Notes: generated from the letters alone by a model not told the origin. A stretch of DNA of 64,000 nt from Massilia phyllostachyos (GCF_021044825.1 NZ_JAJNOC010000005.1:310001-374000), one strand, 5' to 3'; shown: positions 33,921 through 45,674, counted from the first letter of the stretch. Made by a program: numbers and translations.

Positions 33921-34660
33921 GCGTCAGCCGGCACTTCGACGGCCAGTCGTGCGATGCGCTCGTACAGCATGAGCTTGAATTCGGCTTGGTCGAGGGCGTA
34001 GTGGCAGCGGCGATGACAGTTCGGGCACAGGGCGACCGCGTTCGCCGTCGTGTCCGAGCCGTGGCTGGACAAGGGCATGACGTGATGGACCTCAAGGAAG
34101 GGCAGGCCATCCATTCCCTTGAAAGGCGCGGGGGCGCCGCAGCCCTCGCAGTGGCCGTTCGCGGCTTGCAGCACCCAGGCCTTGACTGCCGGATCCCGGA
34201 CGTAGCTCGTGACCATGTTCGTTACGGTGGTGGGCTTCGGCGATCCCTTGGGTATGACGCCGAGCTGGCGCTGCATGAGGTCCGAAACCCGTTGCGCCAG
34301 CGTCCCTGCATCGGCTGTCGGGACGTAGGCTTCGAGCGATTCGAGTCCCTGCATGCTCAGCAGGGCAATCATTTGTTGTTTGACTGCCGAGCCGATATTT
34401 GTCGCGGGAAGGTATCCAGCGATATAGGGCATCTTCAGCTCGTACAGCGCCGCGGAGATATTCCGCATTCGAAATTCGATCGAGCCTTTCGACCTGTTTG
34501 GCAGCGGCCCTTCTCGGAGTGCCCTATTCACCGCAGCCTTGTTGTACGCCACGCCATGCAATTCCGCGTGCAGCATCCGCAGATAGGCCTTGATGGCGAT
34601 CGTCAGCTCGGCATCGCTCCAGGCGTCGGGGGCGGCAGGTGATGGATTCGATTCGGACAT
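33917..34660 (-). CDS. HNH endonuclease (McrA-like restriction candidate)
   Basis: The 247-residue protein has a C-terminal HNH domain: CEGCGAPAPF, LEVHHVMPLSSHGSD and CPNCHRRCHY supply the zinc cysteines and the catalytic histidine. The N-terminal part (AWSDAELTIAIKAYLRML; KGSIEFRMRNISAAL) resembles the helical domain of stand-alone HNH restriction nucleases such as type IV McrA-like enzymes. A role against modified phage DNA is inference. Its 3' end overlaps the convergent PHB depolymerase stop by 4 bases. Confidence 0.82.
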   Translation of the reverse strand: MSESNPSPAAPDAWSDAELTIAIKAYLRMLHAELHGVAYNKAAVNRALREGPLPNRSKGSIEFRMRNISAALYELKMPYIAGYLPATNIGSAVKQQMIALLSMQGLESLEAYVPTADAGTLAQRVSDLMQRQLGVIPKGSPKPTTVTNMVTSYVRDPAVKAWVLQAANGHCEGCGAPAPFKGMDGLPFLEVHHVMPLSSHGSDTTANAVALCPNCHRRCHYALDQAEFKLMLYERIARLAVEVPADA

Positions 34661-34772
34661 GGAGAGGCAGGCATTCCTATCCTCTTAGTCTAGTGTCTGT
34701 TCAATATCTTCTCAACAATAATTAAGTTAGATATCTTTCGACCTGGCAACGCTCGTTTGATACGATCACGGG

Positions 34773-36065
34773 ATGAAAGACCTCTCACCCATTACCGCCA
34801 CCCCGCCGCGGATCCGCCATCGTCAGACCTTGGCGCTCGTGCTGCTGGTCGTCACCGGCGTCATCAACTACCTCGACCGCGCCACGCTCGCAGTCGCCAA
34901 CGAATTCATCCGCGCCGACCTGGGCCTGTCGCTCGGCCAAATGGGCTTGCTGCTCTCGGCTTTTTCATGGAGTTACGCGCTGTGCCAGCTTCCCGTCGGC
35001 GCCCTGGTCGACAAGATCGGGCCGCGCTGGCTGCTGGGCATGGGTCTGGTGGTCTGGTCACTCGCCCAGGCCGCAGGCGGGTTGGTGTCGAGTTTCGGCT
35101 GGTTCGTCCTCGCGCGCATCGTGCTCGGGATCGGCGAAGCGCCGCAATTCCCGGCAGCGGCGCGGGTCGTAAGCAACTGGTTCCCCTTACGCGCACGCGG
35201 CACACCGACCGGCATCTACAATTCCGCCTCGCCCCTGGGTTTCGCGCTTGCTCCCTTGTGCCTGTCGCCCTTGATCGCTGCGACGAGCTGGCACTGGGCC
35301 TTCTTCGTCACCGGCGCGCTGGGCCTGGTCGCGGCCGTGGTCTGGGTCGCCCTTTACCGCGACCCGGTGCGCGAACAGCTGACCGAGGCCGAACGCGCCT
35401 ACCTGGACGAAGGCCAGACCCTGGAAGCTGCGCCGGAAGCCGGCTTCGCGGCGTGGCGCGCGCTGTTTCGCCAGCGCGCCACCTGGGGCATGCTGCTCGG
35501 CTTCTTCGGTTCGGTCTACCTGAACTGGGTCTTCCTCACCTGGCTGCCGGGTTACCTGCGTACGGAGCGCCACATGGATGTGGCCTACGTCGGTGTGGCC
35601 GCGACGATTCCCTTCGTGTGCGGCTTTGCCGGCGCCCTGGTAGCCGGCTGGGCGTCCGACAAGATCACCAGCCGCGCGAAGTCGACCGTGCTGGGTCGCC
35701 GCACGGCAGTCGTGCTGGCCATGCTGGGGATGGTGGCGTTTACGATTCCTGCTGCGCTGGTCGAGAGCAACACGGTCGCAATTGCCTGCATCTCGGTCGT
35801 CATCTTCCTCGCCAACGCAGCCTCGGCCTGCTCGTGGTCGCTGGTGACGGCGGTGGCGCCGCGCAGCCGCGTGGCGTCGCTCGGTGCCATCCAGAACTTC
35901 GGCGGTTTCATAGGCAGCGCGCTGGCACCCATCTTCACGGGTTACATTGCGCAGAGCTATTCCTTTGTCCCAGCCTTGCTGACCGGGGCCGGCATCGCGT
36001 TCCTGAGCGCGATGTCGTACCAGTTCCTCGTCATCCGCCCAATTCCTGAGTGGGACAAAGCTTAA
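34773..36065 (+). CDS. MFS transporter, anion:cation symporter (ACS) type
   Basis: The 430-residue protein has twelve predicted membrane segments and the ACS-family look (VINYLDRATLAVANEFIRADLGLS; GIGEAPQFPAAARVVSNWFPLRARGTPTGIYNS). Members import organic anions such as hexuronates, phthalate or pantothenate by proton or sodium symport. The gene stands alone, so its substrate cannot be assigned. Confidence 0.9.
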   Translation: MKDLSPITATPPRIRHRQTLALVLLVVTGVINYLDRATLAVANEFIRADLGLSLGQMGLLLSAFSWSYALCQLPVGALVDKIGPRWLLGMGLVVWSLAQAAGGLVSSFGWFVLARIVLGIGEAPQFPAAARVVSNWFPLRARGTPTGIYNSASPLGFALAPLCLSPLIAATSWHWAFFVTGALGLVAAVVWVALYRDPVREQLTEAERAYLDEGQTLEAAPEAGFAAWRALFRQRATWGMLLGFFGSVYLNWVFLTWLPGYLRTERHMDVAYVGVAATIPFVCGFAGALVAGWASDKITSRAKSTVLGRRTAVVLAMLGMVAFTIPAALVESNTVAIACISVVIFLANAASACSWSLVTAVAPRSRVASLGAIQNFGGFIGSALAPIFTGYIAQSYSFVPALLTGAGIAFLSAMSYQFLVIRPIPEWDKA

Positions 36066-36198
36066 GATGCGCTACAGTAGACCAAGTGTGCTTAGTATTC
36101 CTGCGGGAGAACCTGGTTCTTGAATTGCTGTGCTCCAGCGCAAGGCTCCCTGGACAAGACTCAACTCTAATAGTTTGGTTTTCGTTCAAGGAGCAGGC

Positions 36199-36828
36199 AT
36201 GAGTAACAATCGAAAAGGTAAGTCAGGAGGTCAAAGCCTTCCTGAAGCAGATCTGGAGCCCAGTGGCCGTAGCTGGGCTTCGCAATATCGAACGCTTAAT
36301 ACTTTGCAGGACTTGCGGCAGCCGTTTCGTGGTTACGTTGAAGCTTTCGTCGGAGCCCTGCGTGCGGCTGGAGCGAAAGTGGCTGTTAATGCGACCTACC
36401 GCGACCCCAAGCGGGCGTATCTAATGCATTGGAGCTGGAAGATCGCTAGGAATCGTGTCAAACCTGAAGATGTTCCTGCCATGGACGGCGTTGCCATATC
36501 ATGGGCACATTACGACAAGGATGAGAAGTTTTTGCGTGAGCAATCCATCGCAGCCGCGCGTGACATGGTCAGTGCATTTCAAATGGAGCGGCTGGGCGTA
36601 CCGCCGTCACTGAAGTCCCGTCATGTTTTCCGGTCCGGAATCGATATGTCCATCAGATGGACGGGCGATCTGACGATACCAGACGCATACGGTCACATTG
36701 TCAGGATTCGAACTTTTCCGCGCACGGGCATGAATGCTCAACTTCACCGCGTTGGTGCAAGCTATGGCGTCGTCAAATACAATCGCAGCGGTCGCGACGA
36801 TCCTCACTGGTCAGATACGGGAGCGTGA
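36199..36828 (+). CDS. M15-like zinc peptidase, predicted peptidoglycan hydrolase toxin
   Basis: From the ATG at 36199 (AAGGAG upstream) the protein has 209 residues and no signal peptide. The C-terminal half matches the zinc site of VanY/endolysin-type M15 peptidases: SRH (His142), GIDMSIRW (Asp149) and DDPHWSD (His203), with VNATYRDPKRAYLMHWSW near residue 63. Such enzymes cut peptidoglycan cross-links. It ends two bases before a gene for a secreted small protein, an arrangement known from type VI secretion effector/immunity pairs; no secretion genes are in the window. The base composition is AT-richer than that of neighbours. Confidence 0.7.
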   Translation: MSNNRKGKSGGQSLPEADLEPSGRSWASQYRTLNTLQDLRQPFRGYVEAFVGALRAAGAKVAVNATYRDPKRAYLMHWSWKIARNRVKPEDVPAMDGVAISWAHYDKDEKFLREQSIAAARDMVSAFQMERLGVPPSLKSRHVFRSGIDMSIRWTGDLTIPDAYGHIVRIRTFPRTGMNAQLHRVGASYGVVKYNRSGRDDPHWSDTGA

Positions 36829-36830
36829 AG

Positions 36831-37154
36831 ATGCACAGCTTATTTAAGACTACCCTCGTTGTATTTTGCGCCAGCCTCGGCTATGCGTCTGCAGCGGAAA
36901 GTCGACTACCTACTGATGTCGCGAAGTATGTGAACCAGCGTGAGGGCTGTGATCATTTCCGAGGAGAGTTTCCAGACCCGCCAGACAAGCAGCGAATGAA
37001 GGAAGTAGAGCGCGAAATCCGCAAACTTTGTACAGGCACGGATAAGAAACTTGCGCAATTAAAGCGCAAGTATGCAAAGAACCAGGCGGTCCTGCAGCGG
37101 CTCAGCGAGTTTGAGGAGGATATCGAAGCGCCACCTTCGACCAGCAAGCCGTGA
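36831..37154 (+). CDS. Small secreted protein, candidate periplasmic immunity protein
   Basis: The 107-residue protein has a clear signal peptide (MHSLFKTTLVVFCASLGYASAA). The mature part is charged and helical, with two cysteines (NQREGCDHFRGE, RKLCTGTDKK) that probably form a disulfide, and a Lys-rich segment LAQLKRKYAKNQAVLQRL. It starts 2 bases after the peptidase gene. A periplasmic location fits protection of the cell wall against the peptidase. The function is inference from layout. Confidence 0.65.
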   Translation: MHSLFKTTLVVFCASLGYASAAESRLPTDVAKYVNQREGCDHFRGEFPDPPDKQRMKEVEREIRKLCTGTDKKLAQLKRKYAKNQAVLQRLSEFEEDIEAPPSTSKP

Positions 37155-37195
37155 GAACAGCAGTAGACTACGACTGTATTCTTCAAACGGTGAAA

Positions 37196-37226
37196 TAAAA
37201 ACGGCCTCGCAAAGAGGCCGTTTTGA
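37196..37226. terminator. Bidirectional intrinsic terminator between the toxin-like module and gyrB
   Basis: AAAACGGCCTC (37198-37208) pairs perfectly with GAGGCCGTTTT (37214-37224) around GCAAA. A-runs on the left and T-runs on the right allow termination in both directions for the convergent genes. Confidence 0.9.
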
Positions 37227-37243
37227 CGTGACGCGGAGGTCGA

Positions 37244-39805
<2,562 letters not shown>

Positions 39806-39824
39806 TCACCATCAACCCCTGAAC

Positions 39825-39902
39825 CGTCATCCCGGCGAAGGCCGGGAACCAAGTTCGTCGCTGTTCACGCAAACTTGGGTTCCGGCCTGCGCCGGAACGA
39901 CG
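39825..39902. repeat. Family A palindromic repeat (copy A3, inverted pair)
   Basis: The left half (39825-39855) reads CGTCATCCCGGCGAAGG then CCGGGAACCAAGTT. The right half (39872-39902) is AACTTGGGTTCCGGCC then TGCGCCGGAACGACG. They are separated by 16 bases. The pair sits in the gap between dnaN and gyrB. Confidence 0.85.
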
Positions 39903-39959
39903 GGTTGAGGCTATCTCTTAATACAGACGATACGGGCTGCTCAACTATTCGATCGACGA

Positions 39960-41066
39960 TCAAATCCGCATCGGCATGACGACATACTTGAAGTCGCCAT
40001 TCTCCGGAATCGAGATCAGCGCCGACGAATTCGAGTCGCCCAGCGCGATGTTCACCTGGTCGCACTTGAGGTTGTTCAGCACGTCGAGCAGGTAGGTGAC
40101 GTTGAAGCCGATGTCGATGGTGTCGCCGCCGTAGTCGATCTCGAGTTCCTCGACCGCCTCTTCCTGGTCGGCGTTGGTCGAGCTGATCTTCATGACGCCC
40201 GGCTCGATGATGCAGCGCACGCCCTTGAACTTGTCGCTGGTCATGATCGCGGCGCGTTGCAGCGAGCGCAGCAGTTCGTCGCGGCCGATCGTGAACTCGT
40301 TCTTGTAGCCTTTCGGGATCACGCGGGTGTAGTCAGGGAACTTGCCTTCGACCAGCTTCGAGACCAGTTCGATGTCGGCGAAGGTCAGTTTCACCTGCGA
40401 GGCCGCGATGTCCAGGCGCACGGTTTCGTCGCTTTCTTCCAGCAGGCGCTGCAGTTCGATGATGGTCTTGCGCGGGATGATGACTTCCTGGCGCTCGAAC
40501 TGCTGCTCGGTCTCGACCTGGCAGAAGGCCAGGCGGTGGCCGTCGGTGGCGACCGCGATGATGTTGTTACCGTCCAGCACCAAGAGCAGGCCGTTCAGGT
40601 AGTAGCGAATGTCCTGCTGGGCCATCGCGAAGTGCACCATGTTGAACAGGTGCTTCAGCGTCTTTTGCGGCAGGGTCACGGTGGCGTTGTAGCTGTCGGC
40701 CACCGAGACGGTCGGGAACTCCTCGGCCGCCAGGGTCTGCAGGGCGAAGCGCGACTTGCCGCTCTGGACGGCCAGGCGCTTGTTCTGCAGGGTCATGGTG
40801 ACGTCGCCCGATTCCGGCAGCGCGCGCAGGATGTCGAGCAGTTTACGTGCCGCGACGGTGGTGCCGGTCACGTCGTCGCCCGACCCGATGTTGGCATGGG
40901 TCGTGATCTGGACTTCGGTGTCGGTCGAGAGGAACGAGACGCTTTCGCCGTCCTTGCGAATGAGGATATTGGCCAGAATCGGCATAGTGTGCCGACGCTC
41001 GACAATACCACTCACGATCTGCAGTGGCCGGAGAAGCGTGTCTCGGGTGGATTTGACCAGTTGCAT
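39960..41066 (-). CDS. dnaN: DNA polymerase III beta subunit (sliding clamp)
   Basis: The 368-residue protein begins MQLVKSTRDTLLRPLQIVSGIVERRHTMPILANIL and ends YVVMPMRI, both hallmarks of DnaN. The clamp encircles DNA and tethers polymerase III. It lies in the usual order downstream of dnaA, with a family B repeat in the gap between them. Confidence 0.98.
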   Translation of the reverse strand: MQLVKSTRDTLLRPLQIVSGIVERRHTMPILANILIRKDGESVSFLSTDTEVQITTHANIGSGDDVTGTTVAARKLLDILRALPESGDVTMTLQNKRLAVQSGKSRFALQTLAAEEFPTVSVADSYNATVTLPQKTLKHLFNMVHFAMAQQDIRYYLNGLLLVLDGNNIIAVATDGHRLAFCQVETEQQFERQEVIIPRKTIIELQRLLEESDETVRLDIAASQVKLTFADIELVSKLVEGKFPDYTRVIPKGYKNEFTIGRDELLRSLQRAAIMTSDKFKGVRCIIEPGVMKISSTNADQEEAVEELEIDYGGDTIDIGFNVTYLLDVLNNLKCDQVNIALGDSNSSALISIPENGDFKYVVMPMRI

Positions 41067-41142
41067 AGATATCCTCAGGTGATGTTGAAATTTTTATTGC
41101 TATAACACTATTTTGCCAATTGCCAGCGGCAAACACAATTCT

Positions 41143-41189
41143 CGTAGGGTGGGCCTGGGCGGCCCCGCGGGCCTCCGCCCACCCTACGA
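41143..41189. repeat. Family B palindromic repeat (copy B3)
   Basis: CGTAGGGTGGGCCTGGGCGG and CCTCCGCCCACCCTACGA form a compact imperfect palindrome in the dnaA-dnaN gap. A CCCCGGC/GCCGGGG hairpin (41191-41207) follows next to it. Confidence 0.7.
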
Positions 41190-41217
41190 AACCCCGGCGT
41201 GCCGGGGTTCATATCCA

Positions 41218-42624
41218 TTACCCTTTCAGGGTCTGCTCCAGCACGTGCAACTCATGGTTGCACTCGGCATTCTTCTGCCGGTCCGCCGCGATCTTGCGCA
41301 CCGCGTGCAGCACGGTCGTGTGGTCGCGCCCGCCGAACAGCTCGCCGATCTCCGGCAGGCTCTTCTGCGTCAATTCCTTGGCCAGGTACATGGCGATCTG
41401 GCGCGGGCGGGCGATGTTCGCCGGGCGGCGCTTCGAATACATGTCCGCGACCTTGATGTTGAAGAAGTCCGCGACCGTCTTCTGGATGTTCTCCACCGAG
41501 ATCTGGCGGTTCTGCACCGACAGCAGGTCCTTCAGGGCTTCCTTCACCACGTCGATCGTGATGTCCTTGCCGTGGAAGCGCGAGTACGCCAGGATCTTGC
41601 GCAGCGCGCCTTCCAGCTCACGCACGTTCGAGCGCAGGTGCTTGGCCACGAAGAAGGCGACGTCGTCCGACAGGCCCACGCCCTCGGACTGCGCCTTTTT
41701 CAGCAGGATCGCCACGCGCATTTCCAGCTCCGGCGGCTCGATCGCCACCGTCAGGCCGGAATCGAAGCGCGAGATCAGGCGGTCGTCCATGCCCGTGATC
41801 TCTTTCGGATAGGTATCCGAGGTGATGATGATCTGCTTCTTGGCCGCAATCAGCGCCTCGAACGCGTAGAAGAACTCTTCCTGCGTCCGGCTTTTCCCAC
41901 CGAAGAATTGAATATCGTCGATAAGCAGCATGTCGAGCGAGTGGTAGTAATGCTTGAAGTCGTCGAAGCCCTTGCGTTGGTAGGCGGTGACGACGTCGCG
42001 CACGTACTGCTCGGCGTGGATGTAGCGGATGCGCGCGTTCGGGTTGTCGGCCATGACCTGGTTGCCGATCGCGTGGATCAAGTGGGTCTTGCCGAGGCCG
42101 ACGCCGCCGTAGAAGAACAGCGGGTTGTACGAGATGCCCGGGTTGTTGGCGACCTGGATCGCGGCGGCGCGCGCCAGCTGGTTGGCCTTACCGGTGACGA
42201 AGCTGTCGAACGTCAGGTCGGTGTTGATCCGGCTCTGCTCGCGCTTGGGCGAGTTGGCGATGTTGACGTTGCCCTGGGACGGCGCTTCCGGCGGCTGGCG
42301 CGGCGCATCGAAATTGGTACCTTGCGCGCTGCCGCCGGCGGCGCCGGACGTGGCGGGGCCGGCCGGCTTCTTGGCCGGATTGTTCTTCGGATCGAGCACG
42401 AACTGCACTTCGACCGGCGCCTCCCAGTACTGGCAGGCGAGCTCGGTGATGCGCTTGGCGAACTGCGTCTTGACCCAGTCGAGCTTGAAGCGATTCGGCG
42501 CCGCGATGCGCAGCTTGCCGTCCTCGTAGTCGAGCACGACAAGGGACTTGATCCAGGCACTGTATTGCTGCGGCGTCAGCTCGAGTTCCAGCTGCGCGGA
42601 ACAGGTCTGCCAAAAATTTTCCAT
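41218..42624 (-). CDS. dnaA: Chromosomal replication initiator DnaA
   Basis: The 468-residue protein starts [28 protein letters not shown] (domain I). A Pro/Ala-rich linker follows (about residues 90-130), then the AAA+ domain with [10 protein letters not shown] and LLIDDIQF, and the DNA-binding domain IV with [12 protein letters not shown]. It binds DnaA boxes and opens the origin. Confidence 0.98.
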   Translation of the reverse strand: MENFWQTCSAQLELELTPQQYSAWIKSLVVLDYEDGKLRIAAPNRFKLDWVKTQFAKRITELACQYWEAPVEVQFVLDPKNNPAKKPAGPATSGAAGGSAQGTNFDAPRQPPEAPSQGNVNIANSPKREQSRINTDLTFDSFVTGKANQLARAAAIQVANNPGISYNPLFFYGGVGLGKTHLIHAIGNQVMADNPNARIRYIHAEQYVRDVVTAYQRKGFDDFKHYYHSLDMLLIDDIQFFGGKSRTQEEFFYAFEALIAAKKQIIITSDTYPKEITGMDDRLISRFDSGLTVAIEPPELEMRVAILLKKAQSEGVGLSDDVAFFVAKHLRSNVRELEGALRKILAYSRFHGKDITIDVVKEALKDLLSVQNRQISVENIQKTVADFFNIKVADMYSKRRPANIARPRQIAMYLAKELTQKSLPEIGELFGGRDHTTVLHAVRKIAADRQKNAECNHELHVLEQTLKG

Positions 42625-42969
42625 ACTTCGCTAGTTGATACGTAACACGCTATTTTACCTGTCTCGGCCGAAGTTATCCACAGGTTGCGCCCACTATTTT
42701 CAACCGGGTGGCCGGTTTTGCAAGCACTGCCTGGCTCATCGGGAAACAACAGCATTCTTGACAGCTGGACTGCAAATCGTGTCTAATTCAGGGTTCCCCG
42801 TCCGTGCGCCATATCAAGCTGACATCGTTGGCATCAGGTGCTCCGGGCGAAAACGAGTATCCCCTGTGGCGTGACGCTGGCTTAACAACTGCGAACTGTC
42901 ATTGGCGACGAATCCTGACACGACGTCAGACCCGATTTTGCACTTACTTTTGCTTTAAGCGAGACCACC
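42625..42969. other. dnaA-rpmH intergenic region, possible oriC/dnaA control region
   Basis: The gap of about 345 bases contains one perfect DnaA box, TTATCCACA at 42674-42682, close to the dnaA start. A weak TTTTGCACT lies near 42935. No cluster of boxes and no marked AT-rich unwinding element was seen. In Burkholderiales oriC often lies at this location, but the evidence here fits dnaA autoregulation as well. Confidence 0.5.
42758..42787 (+). promoter_or_regulatory. Predicted promoter of rpmH-rnpA
   Basis: TTGACA (42758-42763) and TCTAAT (42782-42787) are 18 bases apart and point toward rpmH, with about 180 bases of leader. Confidence 0.5.
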
Positions 42970-43104
42970 ATGAAACGTACTTACCAACCTTCCGTCGTCC
43001 GTCGCAAGCGCACGCACGGCTTCCGCGCACGTATGGCTACCCGTGGTGGCCGTCAAGTCCTGAACGCTCGCCGCGCCAAGGGCCGCAAGCGTCTGGCTGT
43101 CTAA
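42970..43104 (+). CDS. rpmH: Ribosomal protein bL34
   Basis: The 44-residue product reads [18 protein letters not shown] and ends [10 protein letters not shown], the standard bL34 sequence of the large ribosomal subunit. It precedes rnpA as in most bacteria. Confidence 0.98.
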   Translation: MKRTYQPSVVRRKRTHGFRARMATRGGRQVLNARRAKGRKRLAV

Positions 43105-43134
43105 GTTTTCAGACACCTGACTGACGCGGTCGGC

Positions 43135-43530
43135 ATGACAGGCGAAGGTTCGCACGACTTCGCGCGCGTTCGGCGTATCGTTAAAACGGATGAGTTTTCA
43201 TCCGTTTTTCGTTTGCGGCCGGCGCAAAAATCCGCGCATTTCGTGCTCTACACCCGACCCAATGGGCTGCCGCATGCGCGGCTCGGCGTCGTTGCGGCCA
43301 AACGCTTTGCGCCGCGCGCGGTGACGCGCAATACGATCAAGCGCGTCACGCGCGAACTGTTCCGCACCAGCGAACTCCAGCCTTTCGACTGCATCGTGCG
43401 CCTGTCGCGCCCGGTCAACAGCAAGGACGGGCCGGCCACGACAGCCGCGCTCAAGCGCGAGCTGCGCGCCGAACTGACGCGGCTGTTCGCATCCCAGCGC
43501 CCGCGACGGGCCAACCCGACGCCATCATGA
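43135..43530 (+). CDS. rnpA: Ribonuclease P protein component
   Basis: The 131-residue basic protein assists the RNase P RNA in trimming tRNA 5' leaders. The conserved RNR-type motif appears as AVTRNTIKRVTRELFR, with FVLYTRPN and LGVVAAKRF upstream. Its stop overlaps the yidD start (ATGA). Confidence 0.95.
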   Translation: MTGEGSHDFARVRRIVKTDEFSSVFRLRPAQKSAHFVLYTRPNGLPHARLGVVAAKRFAPRAVTRNTIKRVTRELFRTSELQPFDCIVRLSRPVNSKDGPATTAALKRELRAELTRLFASQRPRRANPTPS

Positions 43531-43793
43531 AGACGCTGCTGGTCTGGTTCCTTCGCGGCTACCAGCTGCTGCTGTCCCCGATGCTCGGGCAGAAATGCCG
43601 TTTCTACCCGACCTGCTCCAATTATGCGATCGAAGCGCTGCGCGTCCATGGCGCCGCACGCGGATCGCTGCTGGCCGCGCGCCGCGTGTGCCGCTGCCAC
43701 CCGTGGCATCCGGGCGGCGTCGACTTCGTGCCTCCGCCCGCGGACAAGCACCAGCAATCCCCACCAGCCGCTCGCGGTTGTAACCACTCCTGA
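43527..43793 (+). CDS. yidD: Membrane protein insertion efficiency factor YidD
   Basis: The 88-residue protein has the family motif KCRFYPTCSNYAIEALRVHG and RRVCRCHPWHPGGVDFVPP with conserved cysteines. It sits at the inner membrane and helps YidC-dependent insertion. It overlaps rnpA and lies 10 bases from yidC. Confidence 0.96.
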   Translation: MKTLLVWFLRGYQLLLSPMLGQKCRFYPTCSNYAIEALRVHGAARGSLLAARRVCRCHPWHPGGVDFVPPPADKHQQSPPAARGCNHS

Positions 43794-43803
43794 CTAGACT
43801 CCA

Positions 43804-45465
43804 ATGGAACTCAATAAACGTACCGTCCTGTGGATCGTGTTCGCCATCTCGCTGATTGTTCTCTGGAACAATTGGATGGTGGCTAACGGCAAGCAGTCGA
43901 TGTTCTCGGCGGCGCCGCCCGCCAAGGTCGCCCAGCAGCCGGCCAAGCCGAGCGACGTGCCGGCCGCCGGCCAGCCTGGCGCCGGCGCCGTGCCTGGCGC
44001 ACCGGGTGCACCGGCCGCCGCAGCGCCCGCAGCGACCCAGCGCATCACCATCACCACCGACGTGGTCAAGGTCGACATCGACACCCTCGGCGGCGTGATC
44101 AAGCGCCTCGAGCTGCTGAAGTTCGCGGACCACTTCGACAAGACCAAGAACCAGGTCCTGTTCGACCAGGGCGGCCAGAACACCTATCTGGGCCAGACCG
44201 GCCTGATCGGCTCGACCCCGGCCGGCGTGCTGCCGAACCACCAGACCGCCTTCGTCGCGCGTCCGGGCCTGCGTACCCTGGACGCCAACGGCACCGTGCA
44301 GCTGGTGCTGGACGCGGAGCAGGGCGGCGTGCGCCTGACCAAGACCTTCACCTTCAAGAAGGGCGACTACACCATCGGCGTGCGCCATGACGTGACCAAC
44401 CTGACTGCCGCGCCGGTCCAGCCCTCGCTCTACCTGCAGCTGCAGCACGACGGCAACAAGCCGGCCAACGACTCCTGGTTCATGTCGAGCTACACCGGCC
44501 CGACCCTGTACACCGCGGAAGACAAGTACCAGAAGCTGACCTTCGAGAAGATCGAAAAGGGCAGCGCCGAGCACTCGACCAAGGCCAACAACGGCTGGAT
44601 CGCGATCTCGCAGCACTTCTTCGTCTCGGCCTTCATCCCGGCCGACAAGGCGCAGCGCGACATCTTCACCAAGAAGATCGCCACCAACCTGTACGCCATC
44701 GGCACCGTGCAGCCGCTCGGCACCGTGGCGCCGGGCGCCACGGTCTCGACCGACAGCCGCCTGTATTCGGGCCCGCAGGACGAGAAGACCCTGGAAGGCA
44801 TCGCCCCCGGCCTGGAACTGGTCAAGGACTACGGCGTGCTGACCATCATCGCCAAGCCGATCTTCTGGGTGATGGACCACCTGCACGCCTTGCTGGGCAA
44901 CTGGGGCTGGACCATCGTCGCCCTGACGGTGCTGATCAAGCTGGCCTTCTTCCCGCTGTCGGCGGCCGGCTACCGCAGCATGGCCAAGATGCGCGTGGTG
45001 ACCCCGAAGATGCAGGCGATCCGCGAGCGCTACAAGAACGACCCGCAGAAGATGCAGCAGGCCACCATGGAGCTGTACAAGAACGAGAAGATCAACCCGC
45101 TGGGCGGCTGCCTGCCGATCCTGGTGCAGATGCCGGTGTTCTTCGCCCTGTACTGGGTGCTGCAATCGTCGGTCGAGATGCGCGGCGCGCCGTGGATCGG
45201 CTGGATCACCGACCTGACCCAGCCCGACCCATACTTCGTCCTGCCGATCATCTACGCGATCTCGATGTTCATCACCACCAAGCTGAACCCGCAACCGGCC
45301 GACCCGGTGCAGGCGAAGATGATGATGTTCATGCCGCTGGCGTTCTCGGTGATCTTCGTGTTCTTCCCATCGGGGCTGGTGCTGTACTGGGTGGTGAACA
45401 ACATCCTGTCGATTGCGCAGCAGTGGGTGATTACCAAGAAGTTCGAATCGGGCGCGGCGAAGTAA
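43804..45465 (+). CDS. yidC: Membrane protein insertase YidC
   Basis: The 553-residue protein has an N-terminal membrane anchor (VLWIVFAISLIVLWNNWMV) and a large periplasmic beta-sandwich domain. The five-segment insertase core follows (WTIVALTVLIKLAFFPLSAAGYRSMAKM; GGCLPILVQMPVFFALYWVL). The length matches the Gram-negative type. It inserts membrane proteins with or without SecYEG. Confidence 0.98.
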   Translation: MELNKRTVLWIVFAISLIVLWNNWMVANGKQSMFSAAPPAKVAQQPAKPSDVPAAGQPGAGAVPGAPGAPAAAAPAATQRITITTDVVKVDIDTLGGVIKRLELLKFADHFDKTKNQVLFDQGGQNTYLGQTGLIGSTPAGVLPNHQTAFVARPGLRTLDANGTVQLVLDAEQGGVRLTKTFTFKKGDYTIGVRHDVTNLTAAPVQPSLYLQLQHDGNKPANDSWFMSSYTGPTLYTAEDKYQKLTFEKIEKGSAEHSTKANNGWIAISQHFFVSAFIPADKAQRDIFTKKIATNLYAIGTVQPLGTVAPGATVSTDSRLYSGPQDEKTLEGIAPGLELVKDYGVLTIIAKPIFWVMDHLHALLGNWGWTIVALTVLIKLAFFPLSAAGYRSMAKMRVVTPKMQAIRERYKNDPQKMQQATMELYKNEKINPLGGCLPILVQMPVFFALYWVLQSSVEMRGAPWIGWITDLTQPDPYFVLPIIYAISMFITTKLNPQPADPVQAKMMMFMPLAFSVIFVFFPSGLVLYWVVNNILSIAQQWVITKKFESGAAK

Positions 45466-45490
45466 ATCGCGCTGTTCTTGGTTCAGAGGG

Positions 45491-45516
45491 AGCCCGCGCT
45501 TGCGCGGGCTTTTTTC
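45491..45516 (+). terminator. Intrinsic terminator after yidC
   Basis: AGCCCGCG pairs with CGCGGGCT around CTTG and is followed by a T-run. Confidence 0.9.
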
Positions 45517-45535
45517 TTTCTTTGCTGCGCATCGG

Positions 45536-45623
45536 AATTGGGTCCCGGCCTCCGCCGGGACGACGTGCTGAGAGCACCACTTAACGATGCGCCGTCGTTC
45601 CGGCGAAGGCCGGAACCCAAGTT
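45536..45623. repeat. Family A composite repeat (copy A4)
   Basis: The left half (45536-45565) and right half (45593-45623, CGTCGTTCCGGCGAAGG then CCGGAACCCAAGTT) are inverted. The 27-base spacer contains TGCTGAGAG and CCACTTAACGATG. The same spacer occurs, inverted, in the element at 52006-52117. Confidence 0.85.
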
Positions 45624-45674
45624 AGTAGCACATCTCCGCCGCTTGCTTGCACCTGTTTCCCTTACAATCCCCTC

